A stretch of 64,000 bases of DNA from Halomonas sp. (lineage in GTDB: Bacteria; Pseudomonadota; Gammaproteobacteria; Pseudomonadales; Halomonadaceae). The stretch's first letter is position 1, and every line of letters begins with the position of its first letter. The stretch spans positions 1 to 64,000 of the forward strand of contig NZ_JAJUFQ010000004.1 of assembly GCF_029263665.1 (NCBI RefSeq), read 5' to 3'. A model generated the notes under the pieces. That model was not told where the DNA came from and did no database searches. It worked only from the letters and a program-made list of their open reading frames with translations. Below are positions 22,153 through 31,786 of this stretch, piece after piece. The translations under genes and the position numbers were made by a program.

Positions 22153-22689
22153 TTACCACCAGTGCATCGGATAACGACGATGACGAGCCAGATTATTGAC
22201 CAGCACAGCGACAAGCAGCAGTAATGCACAACCAACACCTACCGGCATCAATGCATATGTCCACCCCAGATCATGCACTTCACTGGCACCTATCACCGCA
22301 ATCAATGCCGTCGCACCTCCCGGCGGATGCAAGGTATGCGTCAACTGCATGACCAGAATGGATGTCGATACCGCCATCGCCGCAGCCAACCAGGTATCCC
22401 CTAGCCACTGCCAACTAAGCACCCCTACCAGCGCCGAAAGCATATTCCCACCGAGCACATTGCGCGGCTGGGCCAGAGGGCTTTCCGGTGCAGCATAGAG
22501 CAGGACGGAAGTCGCCCCGAATGAGCCAATCATCAGCAATGTATGGGTAATCAGCCACTCGTCAATCAACCAGCCGACTCCGGCCATACCCGCAAAAGCA
22601 CCAAACCACGACCACAACATATCGCGCCAGCATCGGCGCCGATGCGCGGCTTCGTTGCCACGCATTTTCCAGAGATAAGCCTTTACCAT
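22153..22689 (-). CDS. HPP family membrane protein
   Basis: Multiple TM segments with FGATSVLLYAAPESPLAQPRNVLGGN and HTLHPPGGATALIAVIG motifs. Confidence 0.93.
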   Translation of the reverse strand: MVKAYLWKMRGNEAAHRRRCWRDMLWSWFGAFAGMAGVGWLIDEWLITHTLLMIGSFGATSVLLYAAPESPLAQPRNVLGGNMLSALVGVLSWQWLGDTWLAAAMAVSTSILVMQLTHTLHPPGGATALIAVIGASEVHDLGWTYALMPVGVGCALLLLVAVLVNNLARHRRYPMHWW

Positions 22690-22826
22690 GACCTACTGAG
22701 TCTCCACCATTGAAGGCGGCATACTGTCTCAAAGCCCATAAGCATGAGAGAAATGATCTTTTTTTATGGACTTATATCCTACGACCGACCAGCCCCCCTC
22801 GCCCAGCCGGGCCAATGACACCGGAG

Positions 22827-23771
22827 TCAGCGGCTCCGAGCCTTTTCAAGCACTGCTTCCATGGCAGGTTCCAGGGGGGCACGAATCCTGACCGGCTTTC
22901 CGCTGGAAGGCTCAGGAAACGTCAAGGCCGCTGCGTGCAGGAACAAGCGATCCAGCCCTAGCTCACGCGCCAGTTTTTCGCCTTCTCTGGTGCCGTACTT
23001 GTCATCTCCCAATAGCGCATGCCCCGCATGGGCAGCATGGACACGTATCTGATGGGTTCGTCCAGTAATGGGCTCAGCCTCGACCAACGTGGCTCCAGCA
23101 AAAGCTTCGCGCACGGCAAAGCGAGTACGCGCCACCTTGCCGGCAGCATCGACCCGCACCCGGCGCTCTCCATTCCCTGCGTCATAGCGATCCAAGCGAG
23201 CACTGACAAAGTCCCGTCGTGCTGGCCACCTGCCAGTTACCAAAGCAAGGTATTGCTTAGTCATCTCATGGCGCTTGAGAGCCGTATTAAGTGTCAGCAG
23301 CGCAGGACGGGACTTGGCCAACAGCAAGCAACCGGAGGTATCCCGATCGAGACGGTGTACCAATTCAAGGAAGTCGAGATCTTCCCGCACCTGCCGCAAT
23401 GCCTCGATCAGGCCGATCTTGACTCCACTGCCGCCGTGTACGGCAAGACCTGAAGGCTTGTTCATCACCAGCCAGTCGGGACCTTCGAGCAATACGCTGC
23501 CAGCCAGCAGATTACGCAGGTTGTCACTGACTTCACGCACGGCTTCCCGAGGTGCAAGCCTGAGAGGAGGAACACGCACCACATCACCTAGCTGCAAGCG
23601 GTACTCGGCCTTGACCCGTTTCTTGTTGACCCGCACCTCACCTTTACGCACGATGCGATACACCAATGAACGCGGCACACCTTTCAATCGGGCCATCAGG
23701 AAATTATCGACACGCTGGCCAACCTGCCCTTCAGTGACTTCCACCCACTGTACTTCTCTGCCTTCGGCCAC
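22827..23771 (-). CDS. rluC: 23S rRNA pseudouridine synthase, RluC type
   Basis: S4 domain followed by ELVHRLDRDTSGCLLLAK catalytic motif; GTG start inferred before VAEGREVQWVEV. Confidence 0.92.
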   Translation of the reverse strand: MAEGREVQWVEVTEGQVGQRVDNFLMARLKGVPRSLVYRIVRKGEVRVNKKRVKAEYRLQLGDVVRVPPLRLAPREAVREVSDNLRNLLAGSVLLEGPDWLVMNKPSGLAVHGGSGVKIGLIEALRQVREDLDFLELVHRLDRDTSGCLLLAKSRPALLTLNTALKRHEMTKQYLALVTGRWPARRDFVSARLDRYDAGNGERRVRVDAAGKVARTRFAVREAFAGATLVEAEPITGRTHQIRVHAAHAGHALLGDDKYGTREGEKLARELGLDRLFLHAAALTFPEPSSGKPVRIRAPLEPAMEAVLEKARSR

Positions 23772-24124
23772 GATAAATACTCCACGTTCTATTAAACCAC
23801 CTCGCCAAATGCATATAGCAGACTGCGTTCCCGTCGTGTCACTTGCTGGAATCTGTGAACACGTTGCCGAATTAAGCAGGCTACCAACACGCGCAACGCC
23901 GTGATGGGTACGTGCCGACAGTTGATCACAACTTCCTTTGCAACCCGGACATGAAACAACAGCCAAGCAGGGATTGCCCTGCCGACGGCGGAAGGCGGCA
24001 TTCTAGCTCAGTGTGCCGCTAATTGCTGGCCTTTGGCATTGCTGTTATATTGCTTTTTCGCTCCTCAGATTCAATCTGGTCAATAGAAGCGCCTGCCCGA
24101 CAGACATGCAGGCCTGAGCGAACG

Positions 24125-24257
24125 CCTAGTGACGAAGCACTTAGAGAAAGCAATGGCACTTAGAGAAAATTGTGCTGAGAAACAATACCTAGACGAAATG
24201 GTTTCTAGATAAGTCCGTGCTTAGATGAAACAGTACTAGCAAGCTTCTCTAGAGAAA
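24125..24257 (+). repeat. Degenerate CTTAGAGAAA-like repeat array upstream of rne
   Basis: cctagtgacgaa, cttagagaaa (x2), ctgagaaa, cctagacgaaa, tctagataa, cttagatgaaa, ctctagagaaa spaced ~15-19 nt. Confidence 0.6.
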
Positions 24258-24261
24258 TATG

Positions 24262-24423
24262 GGCAGTGAGCCCCGGGTTCGGATTCTCACTGCCATGAAG
24301 AATTAAAACGTAACAACACATGCTCGACGTCAGCCGCCATCCCAACAGAAGCGCCCGACGTCGAGAGACGTATAACACCGTGCCGGAGAACCGGCGTCGG
24401 TGAATCGATGAATGCCAGGTGTT
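24262..24423 (+). promoter_or_regulatory. Structured rne 5' leader (multiple hairpins)
   Basis: GGCAGTGAG/CTCACTGCC (24262-24270 with 24286-24294); CTCGACGTC/GACGTCGAG (24323-24331 with 24357-24365); GCCGG-AGAA-CCGGC (24382-24395); AACACC/GGTGTT (24374-24379 with 24418-24423). Confidence 0.6.
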
Positions 24424-24654
24424 GGCGGTGATGGCAGGACCGGATGGGCAGAAGATCCCACCGAGACACGTCCTCCCTCCGCCCCGTACTCAACATGATC
24501 ATGCCGCGCCATGCCCCGCATCACTGCTGGCATGTAACGGCCGGGCGCAGTCCTCGCATCCGCGACATGCGCTGAGCACAAGCACGCAGCACCCAGCGGT
24601 TCGCCAACGCCTCGTCCATGGGCGCTCTCCGGCGCGTCCATATTGCGAGACAAC

Positions 24655-27600
24655 ATGAAACGGATGCTCATCAACGCGACTCAGCCCGAAGAGCTGCGCG
24701 TCGCACTGGTCGATGGACAACGCCTCTACGATCTGGACATCGAATCCGGTGCCCGAGAACAGAAAAAAGCCAATATTTACCGCGGAAAGATCACTCGCGT
24801 AGAACCCTCCCTCGAAGCCGCCTTCGTCGACTTTGGTGCTGAACGCCACGGCTTCCTGCCCCTCAAGGAAGTGGCGCGCGAATACTTCCTCAAGGACCCG
24901 TCTGGCCGCCCCAGCATCAAAGAAGTCCTCAAGGAAGGCCAGGAAGTCATCGTTCAGGTTGATAAGGAAGAGCGAGGCAACAAGGGGGCCGCGCTGACGA
25001 CCTTCATCAGCCTTGCAGGTCGCTTCCTTGTTCTGATGCCTAACAACCCTCGCGCGGGAGGAATTTCACGTCGCATCGAGGGCGAAGAGCGCAGCCAGCT
25101 CAAGGAAGCCATGGGTCAGCTGACGGTCCCTGACAAGATGGGACTGATCGTGCGTACTGCTGGCATCGGGCGCTCGCCGGAAGAATTGCAGTGGGATCTG
25201 GATTATCTGGTGCAGGTATGGGAGTCGATCACCGAAGAAGCCGGCAAGCGCTCTGCCCCCTTCCTCATCTACCGTGAATCCAATGTCATCATCCGCGCCA
25301 TGCGCGACTATCTGCGCCAGGACATTGGCGAGGTGCTGATCGACAGCCCTGAGGTACATCAGGAGGCCTTGGGCTTCATCCGCCAGGTCATGCCGTCCTA
25401 TCAGCAAAAGATCAAGCTCTACGCTGATGAAGTCCCGCTTTTCTCACGCTTCCAGATCGAGTCACAAATCGAGACGGCTTACGAGCGTGAAGTGAAGCTA
25501 CCGTCTGGTGGCTCCATTGTCATCGACCACACTGAAGCCCTGGTTTCCATCGACATCAACTCTGCACGAGCGACTCGTGGCAGCGATATCGAGGAGACCG
25601 CCCTGCAGACCAACCTGGAAGCGGCGGACGAAATTGCTCGCCAATTGCGTCTGCGTGACATCGGTGGCCTGGTAGTCATCGACTTCATCGACATGGGGCC
25701 ATCACGCAATCAGCGCGAAGTGGAAAACCGAGCGCGTGATGCTCTCAAGCTTGACCGTGCCCGGGTACAGATCGGTCGCATTTCCCGCTTCGGCCTGATG
25801 GAAATGTCACGCCAGCGACTGCGCCCGTCCCTTGGTGAGACCAGTGGCGTCGTCTGCCCCCGCTGCGATGGCCAGGGTACTATCCGAGACGTGCGTTCCC
25901 TGTCACTGTCGATCATGCGACTGATCGAAGAAGAAGCGATGAAAGAGCGTAGTGCTCAGATTCGTGCCATCTTGCCGGTCCCCGTGGCCACCTACCTGCT
26001 CAATGAGAAACGTGCAGTATTGGCAGACATCGAACGCCGTCAAGGTGTGCGCTTGGTAGTGCTGCCCAACCCCGAAATGGATACGCCTCACTACGATGTT
26101 CAGCGTCTGCGTGACGATCATGTGGATGAGGAAGGTACTGCTCAGGCATCAAGCTTCGAGCTATCAATGGAGACCGAAGTCGGCAAGGAGCCGGAAGCTA
26201 CCTTCGGGAAACCCATACAGCGCACCGAAGCGGCAGTGAAGACCGTGGTCCATCACGAGCCCGCACCGGCTTCCCTGCAGCACCAGGAGTCTGTCGAACG
26301 TCGCGCGACAGCAGCACCTACACCACAGGCCACTGCTGGTGTTCAGAATGCAGGCCTGTTCGGTCGACTAGTGCGTGGCTTCGCCCGATTCCTGGGCAAT
26401 GAAGAACAGCAACAGGCTGTTGGTGATCAGGGACAGCAGTCTCAGGGCCAGGAGACTCAGACACCTGCAAGCCGGGACAACGAAAGCCGGCAGGATAATC
26501 GCCAGCGCAACCGCCGCAGCAGCCAGCAGCGCCAAAGTCGCTCATCATCACGCCAAGACAACCGCAGCGAGAGCCGGCAAAGCCAGGAAAATTCATCCTC
26601 GCAGGATAGTCGTCGCCAGCAGGAGCGTCGTGATAGCGATCGCCGGCAGCAGGACCGTCGACAGGACAGCCGTCGTGATAGCCGCAGCGAAAAGACCGAA
26701 AAGCCTGATGGACGCAGCAGCCGTTCACGTCGCAACCAGGATGACACCCGGACCAGCCAGTCCAGGACGACAGAGAGCCAGGATCGCGAGAGCGTACAGA
26801 AAAGCGAGACGGTAGTGGCGGAGACTTCCAAAGAGTCCAAGCCCAAGCGCACTCGCAACAATCCGCGCAGTCGCACACGCAGCCATGCGATCAACCCAGA
26901 ATCGCTTGCTGAGCAGCAACGCCTGGCTGCCTTGGTTGCAGAAACGCCCGCTGTTGCGGACGAGAGCCAAACCAAAGCACCGGCAGCAGAACCCAAACCG
27001 GCGGAATACAAGAGCGACACCACGGCGAAGGACAGGACCAAGGCTGATACTCAGACCGACAAGGCCAAGGTAGAGGAAAAGGTCGAAGAAAAGATCGAGG
27101 CCACGACCGACATCCGGGCTGACAAGCCCAAGATCGAGGAAAAGGTCGAAGAAAAGGTCGAGGCCACTACCGACGTCCAGGCTGACAAGCCCAAGCTCGA
27201 GAAAAAGGTCGAAGAAAAGGTCGAGGCCACTACCAACACTCAGGCTGACAAGCCCAAGATCGAGGAAAGGGCCCAAGCCACGACCGACGTCCGGGCTGAC
27301 AAGTCCAAGATCGAGGAAAAGGCCCAAGCCACGACCGACATCCGGGCTGACAAGTCCAAGCTCGAGGAAAAGGTCGAAGAAAAGATCGAGGCCACTACCA
27401 ACACCCAAGCTGACAAGCCCAAGGCCGAGGAAAAGGTCGAAGCGACTACTGACGCCCAGGCTGACAAGCCTAAGGTTGAGGAAAAGGTCGAAGCGACTAC
27501 TGACGTCCAGGCCGACAAGCCCAAGACCGAGGTAAAGAGCGAAGCCACTACTGACGCCCAGGCTGACAAGCCCAAGGTTGAGGAAAAGGTCGAAGTGACT

Positions 27601-27894
27601 ACTGGCGCCCAGGCTGACAAGCCCAAGGTTGAGGAAAAGGTCGAAGTGACTACTGGCGCCCAGACTGACAAGCCCAAGGTTGAGGAAAAGGTCGAAGCGA
27701 CTACTGGCGCCCAGACTGACAAGCCCAAGGTTGATCCACAACCCGACGCGCCAGTGACAGAGGCATCTTCTTCCCTGGAAACGGCAGAAACCACGACACA
27801 ATCACGTCGTCGCCGCCGTCGCGCTCATAACGACCCTCGTGAACAACGCCGTCGCGAGCAACAGGTCCAGGCGGGAGATAGCCAGCAGAATTGA
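24655..27894 (+). CDS. rne: Ribonuclease E with long repetitive C-terminal scaffold
   Basis: Start [32 protein letters not shown]1 domain; catalytic core; [13 protein letters not shown] Zn-link; Arg-rich and Lys/Glu-rich tail. Confidence 0.98.
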   Translation: MKRMLINATQPEELRVALVDGQRLYDLDIESGAREQKKANIYRGKITRVEPSLEAAFVDFGAERHGFLPLKEVAREYFLKDPSGRPSIKEVLKEGQEVIVQVDKEERGNKGAALTTFISLAGRFLVLMPNNPRAGGISRRIEGEERSQLKEAMGQLTVPDKMGLIVRTAGIGRSPEELQWDLDYLVQVWESITEEAGKRSAPFLIYRESNVIIRAMRDYLRQDIGEVLIDSPEVHQEALGFIRQVMPSYQQKIKLYADEVPLFSRFQIESQIETAYEREVKLPSGGSIVIDHTEALVSIDINSARATRGSDIEETALQTNLEAADEIARQLRLRDIGGLVVIDFIDMGPSRNQREVENRARDALKLDRARVQIGRISRFGLMEMSRQRLRPSLGETSGVVCPRCDGQGTIRDVRSLSLSIMRLIEEEAMKERSAQIRAILPVPVATYLLNEKRAVLADIERRQGVRLVVLPNPEMDTPHYDVQRLRDDHVDEEGTAQASSFELSMETEVGKEPEATFGKPIQRTEAAVKTVVHHEPAPASLQHQESVERRATAAPTPQATAGVQNAGLFGRLVRGFARFLGNEEQQQAVGDQGQQSQGQETQTPASRDNESRQDNRQRNRRSSQQRQSRSSSRQDNRSESRQSQENSSSQDSRRQQERRDSDRRQQDRRQDSRRDSRSEKTEKPDGRSSRSRRNQDDTRTSQSRTTESQDRESVQKSETVVAETSKESKPKRTRNNPRSRTRSHAINPESLAEQQRLAALVAETPAVADESQTKAPAAEPKPAEYKSDTTAKDRTKADTQTDKAKVEEKVEEKIEATTDIRADKPKIEEKVEEKVEATTDVQADKPKLEKKVEEKVEATTNTQADKPKIEERAQATTDVRADKSKIEEKAQATTDIRADKSKLEEKVEEKIEATTNTQADKPKAEEKVEATTDAQADKPKVEEKVEATTDVQADKPKTEVKSEATTDAQADKPKVEEKVEVTTGAQADKPKVEEKVEVTTGAQTDKPKVEEKVEATTGAQTDKPKVDPQPDAPVTEASSSLETAETTTQSRRRRRRAHNDPREQRRREQQVQAGDSQQN
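27058..27717 (+). repeat. 12-unit in-frame 51/63-bp tandem repeat in rne
   Basis: Units [17 protein letters not shown] (17 aa) or with EEKV/EEKI duplication (21 aa); unit lengths 21,21,21,17,17,21,17,17,17,17,17,17. Confidence 0.95.
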
Positions 27895-27910
27895 CGGCTA
27901 CCCTGCTGAA

Positions 27911-27949
27911 ATGCAAAAACCCGCGGTCATTGACCGCGGGTTTTTGCAT
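27911..27949. terminator. Bidirectional terminator between convergent rne and murB
   Basis: atgcaaaaacccgcggtca/tgaccgcgggtttttgcat. Confidence 0.92.
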
Positions 27950-27988
27950 TGCGTGACGGCTTTCCTCTTATTGTCTGGAGCATGTATT

Positions 27989-28996
27989 TCAGGCCAGCCT
28001 CGGCTCTCTTTCTAGAGCGATGCCAAAGCGTTGCTCAACCTGCGCAGCCACTTCAGCGGCAACTGTCAGTAATTCTCCAGCGTTACCGCCACCATGATGA
28101 ACCAGGACAAGGGCCTGGCGCTCATGCACCCCGAAATTGCCATGGCGCCAGCCCTTCAGGCCACATTGGTCTATCAGCCAGCCTGCTGCCAGTTTGGTCC
28201 GACCGTTATCCTGGGGGAAATGTGGCATCCCGGGATATTCATCAAGGAGTTGCTCAGCAACATCTGCTGCCACAACAGGATTCTTGAAAAAGCTGCCAGC
28301 ATTACCCAATACTTCGGGATCGGGCAGTTTCTCGCGGCGAACAGCACACACCGCCTCGGCCACTTCCAATGGAGTAGGCTCTGCCGAGACTCTCTGGACC
28401 AGATCACCGTAATCTAGACGCGCCCTGCTCTTTCGGCTGACACGCAGTACCAGGTCAGTGATGATCACGCGACCATCAAGCTCACCCTTGAAGATGCTCT
28501 CGCGATAGCCAAAGCCACAATCAGCAGCCGTCAGCGTCTGCGTCGTGCCATCCTCGACATGCACCAACGTCACAGACTCGAGCAACTCAGCCAGTTCCAC
28601 ACCATAAGCGCCGATGTTCTGTACTGGAGCCGCACCACTGTGGCCCGGGATCAGTGCCAGGTTCTCGGCGCCCCACCAGCCGGCCTGGGCCAGGGACATG
28701 ACCAGGTGGTGCCAGACCACCCCCGCACCGACATGTACCAAGGCATCTTCACCACAGAGCTCCAGCCACCAGTAATTCAACCGCGGGCACATGGTCAGCC
28801 CCGGCAGATATTCAGGTAGAATCAAGTTGCTACCGCCGGACAGAATGGTCAGCTTGTCCTGATGCCCTGCTCCTTGCTGCATCAGTGCAACTATCTGCTC
28901 TCGCTGGGAAACGGTCACGACTCGTTCGGCGCGACAAGGCAAGCCCAAGGTGTTGGCTGACGTCAGGTCGACATCATGCCGTTCAATCGATCTCAC
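27989..28996 (-). CDS. murB: UDP-N-acetylmuramate dehydrogenase
   Basis: LSGGSNLILPEYLPGLTM; IGAYGVELAEL; GNAGSFFKNP; GLKGWRHG. Confidence 0.95.
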   Translation of the reverse strand: MRSIERHDVDLTSANTLGLPCRAERVVTVSQREQIVALMQQGAGHQDKLTILSGGSNLILPEYLPGLTMCPRLNYWWLELCGEDALVHVGAGVVWHHLVMSLAQAGWWGAENLALIPGHSGAAPVQNIGAYGVELAELLESVTLVHVEDGTTQTLTAADCGFGYRESIFKGELDGRVIITDLVLRVSRKSRARLDYGDLVQRVSAEPTPLEVAEAVCAVRREKLPDPEVLGNAGSFFKNPVVAADVAEQLLDEYPGMPHFPQDNGRTKLAAGWLIDQCGLKGWRHGNFGVHERQALVLVHHGGGNAGELLTVAAEVAAQVEQRFGIALEREPRLA

Positions 28997-29481
28997 CGTG
29001 ATGGCCCCCTTGTGGTTGGCTCCACCAGACGCTGGCGAAGCTCCGCCACAAGACCATCAGCAGCGCTCTCGATCATGGCATAGACACGACCGAACCCTCC
29101 GTCATAGTAGGGATCCGGCACTTCGCCATTAGGCTCTCCTGCAAACGCCATCAATAACGCCACATGAGCCTTGCAGCCTGGCGGTCTGAGGCGCTCGATA
29201 CCCGCCAGGTTGTCATCATCCATCGCCAGCATGTAGTCGAAGCGCTCAAAATCGCTGTCTGCCAGTTGGCGTCCACGCAAGCGTGATATATCAATACCCC
29301 GCACGCGGGCCTCCTTCTGTGCCCGAAGATCAGGTGCAGAACCTACATGCCAGGCACCTGTGCCACAGGAGTCCACTTCAACCTGATCCGCCAGGCCCGC
29401 AACCTCGAGCTTGTGACGCAGCACTCCTTCAGCCGTAGGTGAGCGGCAGATATTGCCTAAGCAAACGAATAGTACGCGCAT
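28993..29481 (-). CDS. Low molecular weight protein-tyrosine-phosphatase
   Basis: VLFVCLGNICRSPTAEGVLR; EVPDPYYDGGFGRVYAMIE. Confidence 0.95.
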   Translation of the reverse strand: MRVLFVCLGNICRSPTAEGVLRHKLEVAGLADQVEVDSCGTGAWHVGSAPDLRAQKEARVRGIDISRLRGRQLADSDFERFDYMLAMDDDNLAGIERLRPPGCKAHVALLMAFAGEPNGEVPDPYYDGGFGRVYAMIESAADGLVAELRQRLVEPTTRGPSR

Positions 29482-29634
29482 CCCATACCTCTATCCTGAC
29501 GCGATGTCTCTGGTGACGATACTTTCAAAAGGCATGCTTGAAGGACGCGCTTGCGCTGGGCCCACTATTGAAGCACCGCATTTTTGAAGAGTGTGCACCC
29601 CCTCCTTATACGGCGCACCCACAGACTGCATGCC

Positions 29635-29695
29635 CTCATACTGCAAAATCCTATTCTGCAAAAATCATGCTGCAGATGAGTTCTGCGCAAAATGG
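29635..29695. repeat. ~15-bp x 4 degenerate tandem repeat at the kdsB 3' end
   Basis: CTCATACTGCAAAAT/CCTATTCTGCAAAAAT/CATGCTGCAGATGAG/TTCTGCGCAAAATGG. Confidence 0.55.
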
Positions 29696-30441
29696 CGTCG
29701 CACGCGCTCCAGGTCTTCCATGGTATCCACCCCAGCCGGAGGCGCTGTCTCCGCCAGCGCCACCTGAATCTCGTGCCCATAGTACAGAGCACGTAGCTGC
29801 TCGAGTTGCTCGAGTTGCTCGAGCGCCGCCGGGGCCCACTCGCTGAATGCACGCAGGAAGCTGGCACGATAGGCGTAGAGCCCGATATGGCGCAACCAGG
29901 CATCGGTTTCCAGCAACGCTGGCTTTTCACGAAAGCCTTCCCTGTCCCAGGGCATCGGTGCGCGAGAAAAGGTCAGAGCGCGGCCGGATGCCGCCCGCAC
30001 CACCTTGACCACATTAGGATTGAACAGCGTGTCTACATCTGTGATGGGCTCGGCCAGTGTTGCCACCGATGCGCCTTCATCCTGCATCAGACGCTCAGCC
30101 ACCTGATTGATCAGCACTGGCGGCAACAGTGGTTCGTCGCCCTGAACATTCACCAGCACAGCGTCATCAGCCAACTCCAGGCGAGCGGCCACTTCGGCCA
30201 GACGATCAGTCCCCGTGGGATGATCCGGACTGGTCAGAAGCACCTCTGCTCCCAGCTCGGCTACCGCATCACGAATGCGCTCGTCATCGGTGGCCACCAC
30301 GACTCGACTGGCGGCAGACTGACATGCCTGATCCCACACGCGAGCTACCATGGGACGCCCGGCAATGTCCGCCAACGGCTTGGCCGGCAGGCGGCTGGAT
30401 CCATAACGCGCGGGAATGACAGCAATGAATTCCTGCATCAC
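29665..30441 (-). CDS. kdsB: 3-deoxy-manno-octulosonate cytidylyltransferase
   Basis: [39 protein letters not shown]. Confidence 0.97.
   Translation of the reverse strand: MMQEFIAVIPARYGSSRLPAKPLADIAGRPMVARVWDQACQSAASRVVVATDDERIRDAVAELGAEVLLTSPDHPTGTDRLAEVAARLELADDAVLVNVQGDEPLLPPVLINQVAERLMQDEGASVATLAEPITDVDTLFNPNVVKVVRAASGRALTFSRAPMPWDREGFREKPALLETDAWLRHIGLYAYRASFLRAFSEWAPAALEQLEQLEQLRALYYGHEIQVALAETAPPAGVDTMEDLERVRRHFAQNSSAA
29797..29823. repeat. In-frame 9-bp x 3 repeat in kdsB
   Basis: gctcgagttgctcgagttgctcgag encodes LEQ LEQ LEQ. Confidence 0.9.
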
Positions 30442-30674
30442 AGCGCCCCTGTTCCATCCTCACCGGTCTCACCAGCACGACCTGGAGAGCGCTTGAGAGT
30501 TTCATCGACATTCATATGCCGCGCCTCTTCGATGAGCATGACCGGAATGCCATCACGAATCGGATAAGCCAAACCATCGAACTGGCAGCACAACTCTTCT
30601 GCTTCCCGGTCGTAGCGCAGCTTGCCCTGACACTGCGGGCAAACCAGCATTGCCAGCAATTGCTTGTCCATCAT
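30438..30674 (-). CDS. Trm112 family protein (YcaR-like)
   Basis: [47 protein letters not shown]; operon with kdsB/lpxK. Confidence 0.93.
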   Translation of the reverse strand: MMDKQLLAMLVCPQCQGKLRYDREAEELCCQFDGLAYPIRDGIPVMLIEEARHMNVDETLKRSPGRAGETGEDGTGAL

Positions 30675-31786
30675 CTTGTCTCCTCGGTACATGAAACACG
30701 ACGGCCCAGCCAGGGTGCCGTGTGTTTGTCCAACCAGTCGACGAAAGAGGCCGAAGGTACGGCTTCCACGTCCAACGCCCAACTGTCTGAGGGGGCAATA
30801 TCACGACACTTGACCGCATCCTTGGCAGTCATGATCAATGCTTGGCCGGGCTTCGTCACCAGGTCATCGGCCCGAAAACGGTGGTGATCGCTGAAGGGAG
30901 ACGGGTCATGGGCAACGCCCAGAGTCTCCAGGGTTCTGAAAAAGCGCTCGGGATTGCCGATTCCTGCCACCGCCTTGACAGGTGTGGAAAAGGGGAAAGG
31001 CGTCAAGCTGGCCGTTTCCACGGCACTTGCTGCATCGCGCCTCACCTTCCTCCAACGTGCAGGCTCAAGGCGCATGGCATAGGCCCCTTCTGGAAAAGCG
31101 TGGTGTGCTTCACCATTGATCACTAGTGCATCGATACTATCAAGACGCTCCAGAGGTTCACGCAACGGACCAGCCGGCAGGCAGCGACCATTGCCAAATC
31201 CACGACGCCCATCTACCACCACGATCTCGAGGTCGCGGTCCAGCGGGAGATGCTGCAGACCATCATCCGTAATGATCAGGTCACACCCCCCCTCCATCAG
31301 GCGCCGAGCACCACGCGGCCGGTCGGGATCCACCACTACGGGCAATCCTGTCTGGTCATGCAGCATGCGCGGCTCATCACCACATTCCTCGACAGGCGTA
31401 TCCTGTTCCAGCCATAGTGGATAAGCTCCTCCACCGCTCTGACCTTGACCATTTTGATCTTTACCACCCTGGCCTTTACCGCCCCGCCCTTTACCACCTA
31501 GACCTTTACCACCATAGCCCCGAGACAGAATTCCCGGATGAAAGCCCTGGGTCGCCAGGTGCTGTCCCATCCACGCTACCAAAGGGGATTTACCGGTTCC
31601 CCCAAGCGTCAGATTGCCCACCACAATGACCGGCACAGGCGCCCGCCAACGCGAGCGCCTGCCTTCGCGATACGCTCTGGCACGACGAAGCACTTCACGG
31701 CGATACAGGACTTCCAGTGGGCGCAACAGGCCAAGCCAGGGCGCTCCCTGGTAGGCCGCATTCAACCAGCGCTCTGCGAGCCCCAT
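30671..31786 (-). CDS. lpxK: Tetraacyldisaccharide 4'-kinase with Gly/Lys-repeat insertion
   Basis: VIVVGNLTLGGTGKSPLVAWM Walker A; ILSRGYGGKG; SDHHRFRADDL. Confidence 0.95.
   Translation of the reverse strand: MGLAERWLNAAYQGAPWLGLLRPLEVLYRREVLRRARAYREGRRSRWRAPVPVIVVGNLTLGGTGKSPLVAWMGQHLATQGFHPGILSRGYGGKGLGGKGRGGKGQGGKDQNGQGQSGGGAYPLWLEQDTPVEECGDEPRMLHDQTGLPVVVDPDRPRGARRLMEGGCDLIITDDGLQHLPLDRDLEIVVVDGRRGFGNGRCLPAGPLREPLERLDSIDALVINGEAHHAFPEGAYAMRLEPARWRKVRRDAASAVETASLTPFPFSTPVKAVAGIGNPERFFRTLETLGVAHDPSPFSDHHRFRADDLVTKPGQALIMTAKDAVKCRDIAPSDSWALDVEAVPSASFVDWLDKHTAPWLGRRVSCTEETR
31430..31516 (-). repeat. 15-bp-period in-frame repeat in lpxK (GGKGx)n
   Basis: Encodes GGKGL GGKGR GGKGQ GGKDQ NGQGQ SGGGA. 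Confidence 0.9.

Noticed and set aside
24330-24849. Minus-strand ORFs of 114-116 aa opposite the rne leader and start
   Set aside because: Overlap the conserved rne 5' coding region and leader; no protein family features.
27058-27717. Possible CRISPR-like array from regularly spaced repeats
   Set aside because: Repeats are in-frame coding units with no unique spacers; part of RNase E. No CRISPR array was seen elsewhere in the window.
26725-27801. 358-aa and 184-aa minus-strand ORFs opposite the rne C-terminus
   Set aside because: The rne repeat units are multiples of 3 bp, so any frame lacking a stop in one unit stays open through the whole array; repetitive translation ([17 protein letters not shown]) is a by-product.
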